From assembly GCA_023091735.1 (NCBI GenBank), contig JALKBU010000033.1, forward strand, positions 58,815 to 122,814: a DNA stretch of 64,000 bases, given 5' to 3'. Shown here piece after piece: positions 22,301 to 32,889 of the stretch. This DNA is from Trichomonas tenax. Taxonomy: Eukaryota > Parabasalia > Trichomonadida > Trichomonadidae. The notes below the pieces were generated by a model. It was not told the DNA's origin. It did no database searches and was given only the letters and a program-made list of their open reading frames with translations. The position numbers and the translations under genes are program-made. The first letter of the stretch is position 1. Each line of letters starts with the position of its first letter.

Positions 22301-24183
22301 GAATTAATTTTTTTTTTCAAAAAGTGATTCCGATTTTTAAAGGTCCTGTGACAGAATGTACGTTATTTCAAATCTCACTTTTTTGGCCTCGGTCGAAGTT
22401 TTGCTATCTCGGTGAGGATCCAAAACTCGACTTTTCTATATGGCATAATCAAAAATGTAACTCAGCGAATTTATCATAGAACCTATTTAGGTGCTCTTGA
22501 CTAAAGTTATTGCAAAGATATTGCGATTTTTAGACTTTGTTGGTTTCTGGCCTTGGCGTTACCAGTGACTTTCTACAAGAGTATCTGGCGTCGGAACCCG
22601 TCTTGAAACCTACATGTTAAAATTCGAAATTTGTACCACAAAATTTTGCCGATTTTTGGCTCCATCTTCTACACACAGCTGCTACTAGCATTCTGCTGAT
22701 CATTCACAAATTTGCTAAGGGCCACTACAGAGCATTTTTAAGATCCGATTATTTCTCTCCATATTTAACGATGATTTATGCATATTTATAGAAATCCATG
22801 TAATTAACATCGGTAGTTCGGTTCAATTACAGATATAAAAATATCAATATCTCTATTTAAGATTTCATTCATAATGTTTTTATAAAATTTTGTTCTTTTT
22901 CTTTGAGAAAATACTTCTACCTTTATAATCATATCTATAACTAGCTTATCAATTTATTTTATGAATGTTTCACTTTTTTGAAAATGTTGAAATATTTAAG
23001 CGTTGTATGTTGTTTCTATGATCAGTAGTCCAATTCGTTTGTTTTAATGAGAATGAATATCATTCATTGTTCATGATTGTTTTTGAAAATCGAAAAATCA
23101 AAATTGCTTTTGTAATGGTAAAATTATATTCAGCATCTATTATGTATCAAAATTTATTGCTTATTTTTGCATAAATTCTTTTTAGTAAAATATTTAAATT
23201 GCAAGGCTGCTAACGATCTGCTAAATACCAATGCGGGTAAAAAGGCTTGTACGCATCTGACCTACACAAATGCGTATGCAAGAAATAAAAAACTGCTTTT
23301 TTTGATTCAAAAAGAAAAGATTTTTGCATAATATTATCTCAAAATTGAGATATCATCTCAATTTTGATCTAATATTATGGCAAACCTTATCTCAATTTTG
23401 AACAAAAAAGTCATCATATAATTTTTTTTCGTTCAAAATTGAGATAAAGTTTTACGAATCTAAATAAGTGAATAACTTATATAATTGACTGCATATTGAA
23501 TACAATCATAATTTTCAACACTTTTCAAATAACTGTTTCAAAGGAGCTTCAAAAGTGTTTTTACGCAAAAAGTGACCATTTTGGCATCCTTATTTAAATT
23601 ACAAAAATACTTTTCCAATATTTGTTTCAATAATATATATTTTTTTCAGATTAATAACTCAGCGAATCTCTGTGCAGGTTCTTCGATATCACAATGCATA
23701 GATCCTCATGGCCTGTACAACTTAAATCCTGAAGCTGATTGGAAAATATCAGCAAAAATGATTCAAGGCACCTTAAATTTTTTTTTTCTCATTTTCAGTT
23801 ATTTTCAGATTTTTGATGTTCTTATGCATTTCTAGGTCATACCGATAGCAATTCTCAGATAATAATCGCAAAACTTCGACCTTTTTGTTTTGATCTCTCA
23901 AAAAAAAATTTTTTAAATGCACTCTCTTAAAATATTCTAATAATTTGATAAATATGGCATAATATCGGATATAGATTAATATTATTCGAAATTATTTTTA
24001 ACTTTGTAAACCCTTCCTGATGAAATTGAGAGTACCCAGTTCATTTTCAATTTGATTTGAGCTCTCAATTTCTTAAGCATTTCAATTTTCTAGCCATCCC
24101 AATAGGTGTTATGCAAGCAGCAGATGACATCAAAAAGTTGTTTTTGAATAAAAAAATTGAATGGCTTTTGAAATTTGATCAGT
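19391..24183. other. Gene desert
   Basis: Nearly 4.8 kb of AT-rich sequence without a convincing gene. Small frames at 20556, 21051, 22276 and 23572 have no family resemblance. The part from 19400 to 20450 is rich in TATA and TGTGT runs. The clearest structure is the palindrome at 23327-23453. Confidence 0.55.
23327..23453. repeat. Near-perfect palindrome plus second hairpin
   Basis: Arms at 23327-23351 and 23355-23379 match at 23 of 25 positions around a 3-base centre, so the DNA can extrude a cruciform or its RNA can form a tight hairpin. A second inverted pair, at about 23381-23402 and 23431-23453, uses the same core (TTATCTCAATTTTGAAC and its complement). The CTCAATTTTG core therefore occurs four times within about 125 bases, in both orientations. 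Confidence 0.75.
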
Positions 24184-24188
24184 TCATT
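24184..24188 (+). promoter_or_regulatory. Inr-like element (TCATT)
   Basis: TCATT fits TCAYW; initiation at the A at 24186 gives an 11-base leader to the cyclase ATG at 24197. It supports that start. Confidence 0.6.
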
Positions 24189-24196
24189 CTTTTAGA

Positions 24197-27100
24197 ATGG
24201 AAGAAGTCAAGTTATCTACATCTATTATATCAACAGATTTCGCTGTTTCTTCAATGTCGAAGTATGAAGGATTAGTTGACATCCCACTCACGGATAAAAT
24301 CATTAATTCCCTAATCAGCCTTTTCAACTATCTTGATATATATGGACCAAAGATGCCACTTGTGTATAGCATTGTTACAATATTCAGGTTCCTCCAACTC
24401 ATTGGTGGATCATTCATGGCTGCAAATCAAAACGCTTTCAAGCCAGGGACGCTCACATACAACGCAATGGGCATCTTTACAGTCTTCTTCCACATTTTAC
24501 CTGTGAAATACAGACGAGGAAATGGATTTTTGCTCCAATTCGTTGTTGATTCATTTTTGATCCTAATGGCTCAATTTCTGATCTTCACCGCTTTCAGGTA
24601 CAAATCCACATCGAAGGTTCCCTATGTATCCACTCTAATCCTGACAATCTTCATGGTCATTGGTCCATTTTTGTTTGTACCGATTGTTGCTCAATATGCA
24701 GCACAGACACTGTCAGGACTCATTAGAGGTACTTCACAGCTGAACGTTGAGCGCATTTCAGCAATTGTCTTAACTTTAATTACGATTGTTCTTTGGTTAT
24801 GGATAATCATCTCTGCTTACACAAATGCACTCGTTTTCAGACCATGCTCGTTCTCTTCCGTCCAAGGTTCACCTCAAACAAAGCTATTTATCACCACGAC
24901 TTTAGTTACATTCGCTTCGGCGTTAACAACGAACTTACAGAGATATTACTCAGCAGGATGCATGATATTCTGCATTTTCCTGTACATTTATTCTGCGACA
25001 ACTGTCTTTAGATGCGGAACATTCATTAAAACAATTCATCAAGTTTTAATTTTAACGGGAAGTGTCATTGGAATCATTCTCTGCGCCGCAAACTTGTATC
25101 CAATCTTCACAAGAAATTCATGGGGCCCAGAATTCTTTGTGGCTTTCGCTTTAGTTTTCGTGATAACTTTCATATCTTGCTATACTTACATCAAAAGCAG
25201 ACAACGCCGTGAGTTGAAGCTTCTTGATGAGATTGACGATACAGATGACATCAAAGTGATCACCACTGGCAAGTTTAAACAGATGGTTGTCACAGGGTTC
25301 ATTTATTCTCATCCTTTGTGCCTTTCTTACAGATTTTTCAAGCTTGCTATAGAAGAGTGGCATGATGAGCTCGAAATTTACAGCATTTACGCTAAATTTG
25401 TTGCAATTTATCCAGATCAAGCCTCACAGTTGGCTTTAATCTGCCAATTTGTGGCTGGAATGAAGTGTAGCAACAAAGTATTGCAGAATTCCCTTCTTTC
25501 AAGTGCAACAAACATTCTCAATTCTCGCGAAATGAATTTCACACAAGAATTGAAGCACAAGATATCCAAACTCAATAAATATTTCAACAAGACAAAGATA
25601 AAACTGAGAAATGTGTGGGACTTAATTCTCCAAGGCAATATTAATGAAACAAATCAAGCAATTAAGAGAACAAAGAGCGCTGTTGAAGAATGTGGGGTTG
25701 AAATGACTTTCCTTTTGATGCACTATCCAAACAACAGATTTGTTGCCCGCCAAAATGTCATTTTTCTGAATGATATCAAATGCGACCCAATTGAAACAAA
25801 AACAGCTCTTGATAACCTTAGAAAGCTTCAAAGAGGAATGAACGTCGTTTCTGATACAGTACAAAACTTAGGAATGGCCGCTTTTCCAAATCTTCCAGAA
25901 TTCTGTCTCGCACACAATGAATCTTCTCTTAATGACAATCAGACGATAGAGCTCGAATCTCTCGGCCAGGAGGAGATTTTTGCCGAAGATTCATTAGATT
26001 TCGAAGCAATTGGAACAATCACGAGACGAATCGAGAAGCACCGAGTTCCATCGATCAATTTCATCATATGGTCTTCTGTCATTTGTTTTTTAGTTTTAAT
26101 TGTTTTACCATTAATTGGAGCGATTATTTACTTTAATTTCTTCACAAAGGAGCTTGAAAACCCGGTAACAATCATTGAAGGCATCGCTAGAACAAGAACA
26201 ACATTGTCTGTTTTGACCGGTTACATTGGAAGATTCTTTTTCAGAAATCTTGATGATCCAAAGAACCCAGGTCACCCAATACAAGAGGGACTCGAAACAG
26301 ATCCTGGTTTTTCGTTCGAAGCATTCAGCGGAAATAGTAAGTCTCGTCCAATTTTGAGATATTGCGCAAAACAGATTGCAGAAACAAACTCAGATATGTC
26401 GAAATTGAGAGGCTTCAAGCCAGGAAACGTCCATTTAGACAAGATTAGGAAGACATTGTTCTCTAATTCAGTCAATTTCACTTATTACATGAATAGAACG
26501 AGCTCTGTTAAGTATCTCACATCTGTATCCGAAATCAGTTATATGATGGCTGTCCACATCGGCAAATTATGCGATTTACCGGTGTTTGATGCGGAAGTTG
26601 TCAAAGGAGCAGATTCTATGACAGCAAGGAACAACAATAATGGCTCTTTGACATCAATGAGTGTTGCGCTCGATATTATGGACCTATATCTCGATGACTT
26701 GAACAAGGCAAACAATTTAATTTTCTATTCTATTTTGTGCGGTCTTTGCTTGCTTTGCGTTGTTGTCTACGTTGTTGTTTTCATTATCCAAGCGAAGAAA
26801 CTGAGAAAGAACAGACACGAGATCCTCTTTATCTTGACGACACTTCCAAAGACTGTTATTTCTAATGTTTCTGCTTCATTCTCTAAACTCAAGAAAGGAG
26901 AATCAGGAAAATCAGAAAATGACTCTGAAGGAAGTCGCCAAGAAGATTCTATCATCAAACTTTTCGCTTCTATATCTGATGGCTCTACTCATGCAAGTAT
27001 TGAGTTAGTTATTTTGCTTCTCACAGCTTTGATTGTTATCTTAAGTTGTCTTTCATATTTCTTAGTTGTCAATAATTACTTGACTGCTTCTCATGATGTT

Positions 27101-28834
27101 GTTTCGAAGTCTGTTCACATTAATCACCTCTTCGGATGTGCTGCTTATTTGTACGGCGTTATGGCAACGGTCTTCAAGATTGCACTCGCTTTCTATCACC
27201 CGATATTTGCTGATACATTGGTCAATCTCGACAATGAAATCAACAACATGAAGAAAAGAATTCCAACGGTTATAGAGTACTTCCAGGAGCTCCAGTTTGG
27301 TAGTGCAAATCAAGGACCATTCGATGGAATCAAAGCTGCTATTGATGAGTCAACAGCTGCAATTCTATGCAGATATCCAAACTCTCCGCCACCAAGATTC
27401 TTGGACAGTGTTCACTGCTTCTCTGCTTCACAGCAATTGTACATTACTACAGCAATATTGAATAGATATTTGGGATTCATGACTCTTCCGGAGCCAATTT
27501 ATCCAGATCCTTCAGACAAGAGCCTTGCTCAGCTATGGCAGATTGGTCCAATTGAACTTTATGAGACATTTTTCTATAGGACAGGAAAGCAGATTGTTCC
27601 AATGATCTTCGATACAATCTCACAGCAAAACAACAAAGTCATTAACACATCAATCATTTTCATGATTGTTGTCGCTGTTTTGACACTTTTGATCATTGTT
27701 GTTGCAAGAGCAGAGAGTAATTTCCTTAAGTACTGCTTGGGGCTCTTCCTTAGATGTCCACCAATGGCAATTCTTTCCAACGCCAAAGTAATGAACTTGC
27801 TGAGTGGAAACTACAACACGAAGTTCGATGATACATCTGAGAAGCACAATTTGTTCTCGAATGAAGTTGTCGACAAACTCGATGGTGTAGTCATTGTTGC
27901 TGAGGATGAAACAAGAAAGATTTCAAGTGTTAACAATGCATTCGTTTCAATGTTTAACATCGAGAAGTCTGATGCCGAGAAATTAACAATTGAAGAATTC
28001 TTCACAGAAAGCAGATTCCAGACCCATGACAACATTGAAAAGATCTATTCTAATATCGTCAATGTTAAGTATACAAAGGAGAATGGCGATCTTGTTTACA
28101 TAGAGTTCTCTTCTGTTTTAGTCTGCGGTCGCAGAATCTTCTTCGGAACAAACCAGACACAGAACGTTATGCATGAAAAGTTAATCGTTCATGAGAAGGA
28201 GAAATCCGATACAATGTTATCTTCTATCCTTCCAGCATCATTAGTTCCAAGAGTTCAGGCTGGTGAGAAGAACATTTCGTTCTCTGTTCAATCTGTCACT
28301 GTCCTATTCTTGGATATTGTTTCATTCACACCGTGGTGTGGCTCACACGATGCTCACTACGTCATGAGGATGCTCAACATCATGTTCAAGGAATTCGATG
28401 CGATCACGAATGCACACAAGACGATGACGAAGATCAAGTGCATTGGTGACTGTTACATGGCCGCCGGAGGTATCTTTGACGAAGTCAACCAACCAGCAGT
28501 CCACGCAAAAGAAGTTGTCGACTTCGGATGCTGTGTCATCAATAAATTGTTAGAGATCGATGATAAGGAGAACGAGAATCTTCGAATCCGAGTTGGTGTT
28601 AACACAGGTGGTCCAATTGTTGCCGGTGTCATTGGAACAGAGAAACCAACATTCGAGATTCTTGGTCCAGCGATCAACATTGCACACGAGATGGAACATC
28701 ATGGTGTTGCCATGAAAGTCCACATCTCACGTCCGGTTTATGAACTTATTTATGGTCAGCAATTTGACATCAAAGAACGTGGAGAAATTGATGTCAAAGG
28801 CGGTAAAATGTTCACATACTTAGTTGAACCATAA
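24197..28834 (+). CDS. Class III adenylate/guanylate cyclase, multi-pass, with PAS-like domain
   Basis: A 1545-residue membrane cyclase. Residues 55-335 hold a block of about seven helices. After a cytosolic helical region come further helices at about 619-645, 839-863, 935-957 and 1150-1170, with likely extracellular loops between 650 and 835 and between 960 and 1145. A PAS-like segment (LDGVVIVAEDETRKISSV onward) lies at about 1220-1290. The catalytic domain at 1361-1545 has both metal-binding aspartates (D1373 in FLDIVSFT, D1418 in KIKCIGDCYM), so it should act as a symmetric homodimer. The usual Asp that helps read adenine is Glu1487. The transition-state Asn is present (N1494), but the position of the usual transition-state Arg is Glu1498. 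It probably converts ATP to cAMP in response to an extracellular signal; nucleotide choice is inferred. Confidence 0.92.
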   Translation: MEEVKLSTSIISTDFAVSSMSKYEGLVDIPLTDKIINSLISLFNYLDIYGPKMPLVYSIVTIFRFLQLIGGSFMAANQNAFKPGTLTYNAMGIFTVFFHILPVKYRRGNGFLLQFVVDSFLILMAQFLIFTAFRYKSTSKVPYVSTLILTIFMVIGPFLFVPIVAQYAAQTLSGLIRGTSQLNVERISAIVLTLITIVLWLWIIISAYTNALVFRPCSFSSVQGSPQTKLFITTTLVTFASALTTNLQRYYSAGCMIFCIFLYIYSATTVFRCGTFIKTIHQVLILTGSVIGIILCAANLYPIFTRNSWGPEFFVAFALVFVITFISCYTYIKSRQRRELKLLDEIDDTDDIKVITTGKFKQMVVTGFIYSHPLCLSYRFFKLAIEEWHDELEIYSIYAKFVAIYPDQASQLALICQFVAGMKCSNKVLQNSLLSSATNILNSREMNFTQELKHKISKLNKYFNKTKIKLRNVWDLILQGNINETNQAIKRTKSAVEECGVEMTFLLMHYPNNRFVARQNVIFLNDIKCDPIETKTALDNLRKLQRGMNVVSDTVQNLGMAAFPNLPEFCLAHNESSLNDNQTIELESLGQEEIFAEDSLDFEAIGTITRRIEKHRVPSINFIIWSSVICFLVLIVLPLIGAIIYFNFFTKELENPVTIIEGIARTRTTLSVLTGYIGRFFFRNLDDPKNPGHPIQEGLETDPGFSFEAFSGNSKSRPILRYCAKQIAETNSDMSKLRGFKPGNVHLDKIRKTLFSNSVNFTYYMNRTSSVKYLTSVSEISYMMAVHIGKLCDLPVFDAEVVKGADSMTARNNNNGSLTSMSVALDIMDLYLDDLNKANNLIFYSILCGLCLLCVVVYVVVFIIQAKKLRKNRHEILFILTTLPKTVISNVSASFSKLKKGESGKSENDSEGSRQEDSIIKLFASISDGSTHASIELVILLLTALIVILSCLSYFLVVNNYLTASHDVVSKSVHINHLFGCAAYLYGVMATVFKIALAFYHPIFADTLVNLDNEINNMKKRIPTVIEYFQELQFGSANQGPFDGIKAAIDESTAAILCRYPNSPPPRFLDSVHCFSASQQLYITTAILNRYLGFMTLPEPIYPDPSDKSLAQLWQIGPIELYETFFYRTGKQIVPMIFDTISQQNNKVINTSIIFMIVVAVLTLLIIVVARAESNFLKYCLGLFLRCPPMAILSNAKVMNLLSGNYNTKFDDTSEKHNLFSNEVVDKLDGVVIVAEDETRKISSVNNAFVSMFNIEKSDAEKLTIEEFFTESRFQTHDNIEKIYSNIVNVKYTKENGDLVYIEFSSVLVCGRRIFFGTNQTQNVMHEKLIVHEKEKSDTMLSSILPASLVPRVQAGEKNISFSVQSVTVLFLDIVSFTPWCGSHDAHYVMRMLNIMFKEFDAITNAHKTMTKIKCIGDCYMAAGGIFDEVNQPAVHAKEVVDFGCCVINKLLEIDDKENENLRIRVGVNTGGPIVAGVIGTEKPTFEILGPAINIAHEMEHHGVAMKVHISRPVYELIYGQQFDIKERGEIDVKGGKMFTYLVEP

Positions 28835-29311
28835 TGTTATATATTTTTTGTTTATTAAACATTTATTTATATTATTTGACACTTAGGTTTTTGGCAATGC
28901 TTTGTTTATTCTTCGGTCACTTCTTTCTTTTAGAACGCAATAACAAATAAATGAATTATTTTTTTGTCATGTAAATTGATCAAAACGTTTACGTGTCGAA
29001 TTTGGCATATTTCATTTTTATTTCAAAAATTGAATTAATAAACCTCTGCTTTAAATTTTTGTGGAACTTCATTTTAAAAGAATTTTCGATTTCCTTATTC
29101 TAACTTTACATGACAATAAATTAATTTATTTGCCAGAAATGTTACATCATTTTGTTCCTATGCTTTAATTCGATATTTTTAGTGTTTGATGTTAATTTTA
29201 CGTGTCATAAAACGAATTATTTATCAGAAATGTCACATCACTTCACATTTGTCAATTGAAAGAACTCGAGAAAAATAAAGTGATAAATCGACAATAAATT
29301 ATGCAAAGAAA
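28835..29311. promoter_or_regulatory. Intergenic region with four TTTACRTG elements
   Basis: Between the cyclase stop and the next gene are TGTCATGTAAA at 28965-28975, TTTACGTGTCG at 28988-28998 (one mismatch), TTTACATGACA at 29105-29115 and TTTACGTGTCA at 29197-29207. This is the densest group of the element in the window and probably belongs to the promoter of the downstream gene. Confidence 0.5.
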
Positions 29312-29316
29312 TCATA
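29312..29316 (+). promoter_or_regulatory. Inr-like element (TCATA)
   Basis: TCATA fits TCAYW; the A at 29314 would give a 25-base leader to the ATG at 29339. Confidence 0.55.
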
Positions 29317-29338
29317 TTTCTAAAAATAATCAAAATTT

Positions 29339-32300
29339 ATGTCGCAAGTTTCTGGATTATTGGATCCACAAAAGAAACAAACGATTCAAGACATTGCGAA
29401 AGCACAGCAGAGCATCACAGAGCTCGAAAGGAAAGTAAATTCCGGTCCAAATGAATACATCGCAGCTACAGAAAACTTTATCAACGCAATTTCGAAATTA
29501 CTTGGACCTGCTCCGAGCGGAAAATTTGGAATGGTTCAGCTTCAGCTTTCCGACTGTTTCAGTTACGCCGTCACTCTCAATTCAATTTTTCAGAAGAATC
29601 TTGTTCCAAAAATTAAACCAGAATTGTTAACAGACCTTTTTAAAGTCCTCTGCTTGTTTGCAACTGACGATATTCCGCCAAACCTCTTCAAATCTTTCGA
29701 AAAAATTGTTAAATCACTATTGGATATTATTGCTGACGTCAAACCAAAGAATTTCAAACTTTTCGACCACGTAAAGACATTTTCTTACTGCGAAAACTTC
29801 GGAAAGGACATTTTTGAGCGTCTTTTCTTGATGCCAGTTGCAAATATGCAATATCTCTTTACTGGTTTTCATGATTCACTTCAGGATGAAAAAGGAAGAA
29901 TATGTCTCCAAATATGGTTTAAGTCTTTCGTTGCAGCATCTAAAAACGAGGGCAACTTACAATATCAGCCATATAATGTTGTATACGTTTTAATCGAATT
30001 CCTGAAGTACTCTGGTTTAGAAATTACAGAGTCTCTTTCTGGATTTAGACTTATTTGGTCAAAAGTCTCAGATCAAGATAAAACAAATGTAATCAACAAA
30101 TTTACGCAGACAATTCCAAACGCAATCAACACTTTCTTGCCTATTTCATATTTATTATTTTTATACGACACAGATTCACTCAGAGCAGATTTATTCTCCG
30201 AAATGTGTGCTCTTATTGGTACATCGAATAATACACCCGAATTCTTCATTACATACCTCGCTGTCGTCTACTTTTTCGATATTACCAATATCAACGTTAA
30301 ACAATTCGAACAATTTTCAAATGGCATCTCTTCATCCACAGTTGTTCAAAAAACAATGGCACCGCACCTTGTTGAGTTCCACAAGAACTCCTCTTCACTT
30401 ATCAACGCTCCGTGGAAGTATGCTGCATCTCTTGTTTCTCAAACACACTCAAATCTCAAGTTTGGAGAGATCAGTTATGATATTCCTGAAGGACTACAGA
30501 AGAGGAATTATGCTTCAGTCGAACTTGAATCACTCTTTGAAAAAAAGAGAGCAAGTCTCGCTTGCGTTTTCATTTCTGTCATCATTGATTTGTTCGCATT
30601 ATGTCCATCATCTTTATGTCCAGTTGACCCAAAGGTTGATCTCGCGAAGCAATTTATTCCAGGAATTTTCAACAGGAAGAAACTTTCTGATAAAGTTATC
30701 AAGACAATGACTAAATTCTTTAATGATCATCTCCTTCCATCAAGAATCTCTCACAACGTTTACCAGAAGTGGCTTTCATTCATAATAACGCAATCCTTCA
30801 ATGATAAGTACGTCCTTCCATGCTCAATAGCTTTAGCTGACTTTGTTCGTCTTAATCTTCCTTGCTGTTCTGTTGCTGCTCCATTCTTCCTTGTTGCTGT
30901 CCAAAAGATAAAGAATCAGACTCCACATGCGACTGCTTTTGGTAATGCCTTTGCAAGCTGCAGAGTTATCACATTAGCAAACAACGATGTTGTCAGCAAA
31001 GTTGCACAGAATCTCGGCGTTAAATTGCCACCGAATTACAATACTTTATACACTGACATCTCTCACATCTACAGTCTTGCTACACCAGAGTGCCGTGCAG
31101 ATGTTTTCGCAGCAGCTATTCAAGCAACAGTTGAAGATATTCTCATTGGCAACAATGTTGATAAACTCAAAGAATTCATCATTTCAAGAATCCCACAAAT
31201 GACTGAAGATGAAATGACAACACTCCAATTTTTAGCTGAAGTTGAAGACATTGCAGGAAGTTTAATCAAGTCAGTGTTTGACACATGCATTTCTAAAGGA
31301 TCTCCAACATATGTCAACACTGCTATCAAGCTGATGATTGCTTGCCCAAGCATCAACTTCAGCGAGTATATGCCAATGGTGAAGAACCTATTGGCAAAGA
31401 AGGATCACGAAGAATCCAGAATCTTGTTCATCGAGAACTACAGAAGATATCCATACAAGGATGGTATCAACTTCCCCGATGATAGATTCGAACTCAAGGG
31501 AGAAGAAAGGAGATTACTGATGACATCCGAGAAATCGACAGTTGTCACTCAGTACAATCCAAGTGAAAACTCTATTAAGATGTTCATCAAGACAGACAAT
31601 GGAAACTCATCATTCGTTGTTCGCAGTGCTATCCAGAGTTCAAGAACGGAATGCGTTGATGGTGCAGATCAAATAAATATTCCTTATCCAGAGTATGATC
31701 CAACAAATGGATGGGGAGCAAGCGCATCACACGAACCATTTAAGGCTCTTCCTCCGGATGCTTCAAAAGCGGCCCAAATTACACAGGAGCTTCCGCAAGG
31801 AGAATGCAAGAAGATGGGATCATCACCACCTTCTGTTTTCTCTTCAACAGAAGCACTTCATCTACTTTCATTCATCAATCCGTTAACAATCTCTCCTTAC
31901 AGAATTCTTGATCACGACACTAGCATTAATGAAATCAAGGCACTCTACGATATCCAAGTTAAATCTGGACATAAAGTTGCTGTTATTTTCGTTGGTAAAG
32001 ATCAAAGGGATCAAGCATTGTTGCTCAACAACGGACTTGATGATGCTTCATCTGATTTCTACAAATTCATTGCACAGATCGGCTATCCAATCGATCTGGC
32101 AAACCATACAAGCTTCACCGGAGGTCTTGATAATACTGGATTCTCCACAGGCAGGAAGACTGCTTATTGGGCGAATATAGACCACGAAATCATGTGGCAT
32201 GTTTCGACGTTGATCGAAACAGCGATGTCAAATGGCAAGAATATTTACAAGAAGAGACATATTGGTAATGATTCGATCCATGTTTTGTGGAGTGAGGACA

Positions 32301-32665
32301 ATGTCGAATACGATATTGCTATGATTACATCACAATTCAATCATGGACATATTGTTGTTTATCCACTTCCTAATAACAAATATGCTGTGCACATTTTCCA
32401 GAAGACAGGAATCAAATGGTTTGGATCCCTCAGAGGAAAGACTATTGTTTCAGCAGCAGCGCTCCCAGCATTCATCAGGTACACAGCTATTGAAGCAGAT
32501 GTACTCGCAAGAGAATACACTGCTGTAGCAAAGATGGGTCCGGGTGAAAAGATTCAGTCGAGGAGGTTGTTGCAACAGGACAAAGTTATGGGATCAAGGA
32601 AGACATTATGGGATACCAAAATTGACAGAGATGATACTTATGATGCCACAATGAACTATGACTAA
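29339..32665 (+). CDS. Rap/Ral/TSC2-type GTPase-activating protein
   Basis: A 1108-residue protein. The C-terminal RapGAP domain runs from about residue 854 to 1060: KVAVIFVGKDQRDQA, TSFTGGLDNTGFSTG, then KKRHIGNDSIHVLWSED and SQFNHGHIVVYPLPNNKYAV. In this family the Asn of the GND motif (here N977) is the catalytic thumb that replaces the missing glutamine function of Ras-like GTPases, and it is present. The N-terminal 800 residues look like an all-helical solenoid, as in tuberin and the RalGAP alpha subunits. The likely role is to switch off a Rap, Ral or Rheb-like GTPase at a membrane; which one is unknown. The stop overlaps TAAA. No regulatory partner gene lies nearby. Confidence 0.88.
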   Translation: MSQVSGLLDPQKKQTIQDIAKAQQSITELERKVNSGPNEYIAATENFINAISKLLGPAPSGKFGMVQLQLSDCFSYAVTLNSIFQKNLVPKIKPELLTDLFKVLCLFATDDIPPNLFKSFEKIVKSLLDIIADVKPKNFKLFDHVKTFSYCENFGKDIFERLFLMPVANMQYLFTGFHDSLQDEKGRICLQIWFKSFVAASKNEGNLQYQPYNVVYVLIEFLKYSGLEITESLSGFRLIWSKVSDQDKTNVINKFTQTIPNAINTFLPISYLLFLYDTDSLRADLFSEMCALIGTSNNTPEFFITYLAVVYFFDITNINVKQFEQFSNGISSSTVVQKTMAPHLVEFHKNSSSLINAPWKYAASLVSQTHSNLKFGEISYDIPEGLQKRNYASVELESLFEKKRASLACVFISVIIDLFALCPSSLCPVDPKVDLAKQFIPGIFNRKKLSDKVIKTMTKFFNDHLLPSRISHNVYQKWLSFIITQSFNDKYVLPCSIALADFVRLNLPCCSVAAPFFLVAVQKIKNQTPHATAFGNAFASCRVITLANNDVVSKVAQNLGVKLPPNYNTLYTDISHIYSLATPECRADVFAAAIQATVEDILIGNNVDKLKEFIISRIPQMTEDEMTTLQFLAEVEDIAGSLIKSVFDTCISKGSPTYVNTAIKLMIACPSINFSEYMPMVKNLLAKKDHEESRILFIENYRRYPYKDGINFPDDRFELKGEERRLLMTSEKSTVVTQYNPSENSIKMFIKTDNGNSSFVVRSAIQSSRTECVDGADQINIPYPEYDPTNGWGASASHEPFKALPPDASKAAQITQELPQGECKKMGSSPPSVFSSTEALHLLSFINPLTISPYRILDHDTSINEIKALYDIQVKSGHKVAVIFVGKDQRDQALLLNNGLDDASSDFYKFIAQIGYPIDLANHTSFTGGLDNTGFSTGRKTAYWANIDHEIMWHVSTLIETAMSNGKNIYKKRHIGNDSIHVLWSEDNVEYDIAMITSQFNHGHIVVYPLPNNKYAVHIFQKTGIKWFGSLRGKTIVSAAALPAFIRYTAIEADVLAREYTAVAKMGPGEKIQSRRLLQQDKVMGSRKTLWDTKIDRDDTYDATMNYD

Positions 32666-32728
32666 ACTTATAATTTTTTAATGGCTTAATGTACCTGACG
32701 GCCGATTTCCAGAAATTAATATTTTAAC

Positions 32729-32889
32729 AATTTGTATTCATTGTTTATTATATATATTCAGTTGATTTATCGAAATGTTTTCTTCTCCGGCAATTTCATT
32801 TCAGTTTGTTGATGACATAAAATAATTAAATAGTGTACTGGATAATGGAGTTTATCTGCTACAAATATAATAAACAATGAATACAAATT
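32729..32889. repeat. 25-bp perfect inverted repeat after the RapGAP gene
   Basis: Arms at 32729-32753 (AATTTGTATTCATTGTTTAT...) and 32865-32889 are perfect inverted copies separated by 111 bases. It lies 64 bases after the RapGAP stop, so it could be a small non-autonomous element inserted in the 3' flank, or a 3'-end structure. No ORF within. Confidence 0.75.

Noticed and set aside
22276..23835. Two short frames sharing the peptide NSANL
   Set aside because: The shared block is only about 12 bases, and a 14-base inverted match (GGTCGAAGTTTTGC) nearby is too short to claim a repeat.
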